Assembly (NCBI GenBank): GCA_910586955.1
Contig: CAJUMM010000049.1
Location: forward strand, 1-21,606
Direction: 5' to 3'
DNA length: 21,606 nt
Source: an uncultured Lachnospiraceae bacterium
GTDB lineage: Bacteria; Bacillota; Clostridia; Lachnospirales; Lachnospiraceae
In this document: piece by piece, positions 21,557-21,606 of the stretch
Layout: each line of letters starts with the position of its first letter
How positions within the stretch are numbered: the stretch's first letter is position 1
Made by a program: the position numbers and the translations under genes
Notes under the pieces: model-generated
Databases searched by the model: none
Seen by the model: the letters and a program-made list of their open reading frames with translations, nothing else
What the model was told of the DNA's origin: nothing

Positions 21557-21606
21557 AGATCGGAAGAGCACACGTCTGAACTCCAGTCACTCACACAAAT
21601 CTCGTA
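21557..21606. other. Illumina TruSeq adapter and index left at contig end
   Basis: From 21557 the sequence follows the standard TruSeq read-1 adapter, beginning AGATCGGAAGAGC and ending CCAGTCAC at 21590 (34 nt). An 8-base index TCACACAA (21591-21598) and the start of the next adapter part, ATCTCGTA (21599-21606), follow. This is not genomic DNA. Confidence 0.98.

Overview
The window looks like a contig end from an anaerobic, moderately GC-rich member of the Clostridia, most likely a Lachnospiraceae gut bacterium. This is inferred from protein families and gene style: TmcAL, the ACT/UPF0210 pair, WalJ, a PolA without proofreading residues, DUF5058, strong AGGAGG-type ribosome binding sites and a compact rhamnose operon. 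No rRNA, tRNA, CRISPR array, transposase or phage gene was found. The last 50 bases are Illumina adapter plus index, so genomic sequence ends at about 21556.

Layout. (1) 1-1600, minus strand: the N-terminal part of a DNA topoisomerase III, cut by the window edge, preceded by an RluA-family pseudouridine synthase that appears to use a TTG start. (2) 1705-2979, plus strand: tmcAL, a tRNA-modification enzyme, divergent from the synthase gene and convergent with the next block. (3) 6096-2984, minus strand: walJ-like hydrolase, ACT protein, UPF0210/DUF711 protein and HAD phosphatase. This block has a recognisable promoter upstream, and its likely terminator lies inside the 3' end of tmcAL. (4) 12579-6174, minus strand: two polytopic membrane proteins (DUF5058 and a partner), a membrane-anchored M20 peptidase, a small zinc-finger membrane protein, polA and coaE. 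They are tightly packed, some with overlapping or adjacent start and stop codons. (5) 13450-12683, minus strand: a GNAT acetyltransferase with a long leader containing tandem hairpin repeats. (6) 13891-15903, plus strand: a methyl-accepting chemotaxis protein with a Cache-like sensor. (7) 15904-16518: a gene-free convergent region holding two structured elements. (8) 21556-16519, minus strand: an L-rhamnose operon (partial mutarotase, AraC regulator, rhamnulokinase, isomerase, class II aldolase).

How the genes fit together. The rhamnose block covers anomer conversion, isomerisation, phosphorylation and aldol cleavage, with a local regulator. The DUF5058/partner/M20 block looks like uptake plus hydrolysis of a peptide or N-acyl amino acid, although its substrate is unknown. 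The remaining genes are mostly housekeeping: replication and repair, CoA synthesis, tRNA and rRNA modification.

The most unusual part is 15904-16518. Two elements of about 180 nt lie in inverted orientation, each just downstream of one of the two convergent genes (the chemotaxis gene and the aldolase gene). Each is closed by a perfect 30-bp inverted repeat. The arm sequences differ strongly between copies while pairing is kept, and at least two inner stems also covary. This is the signature of a conserved RNA or DNA fold. A second, unrelated family of hairpin repeats (period about 103 bp) sits upstream of the GNAT gene.
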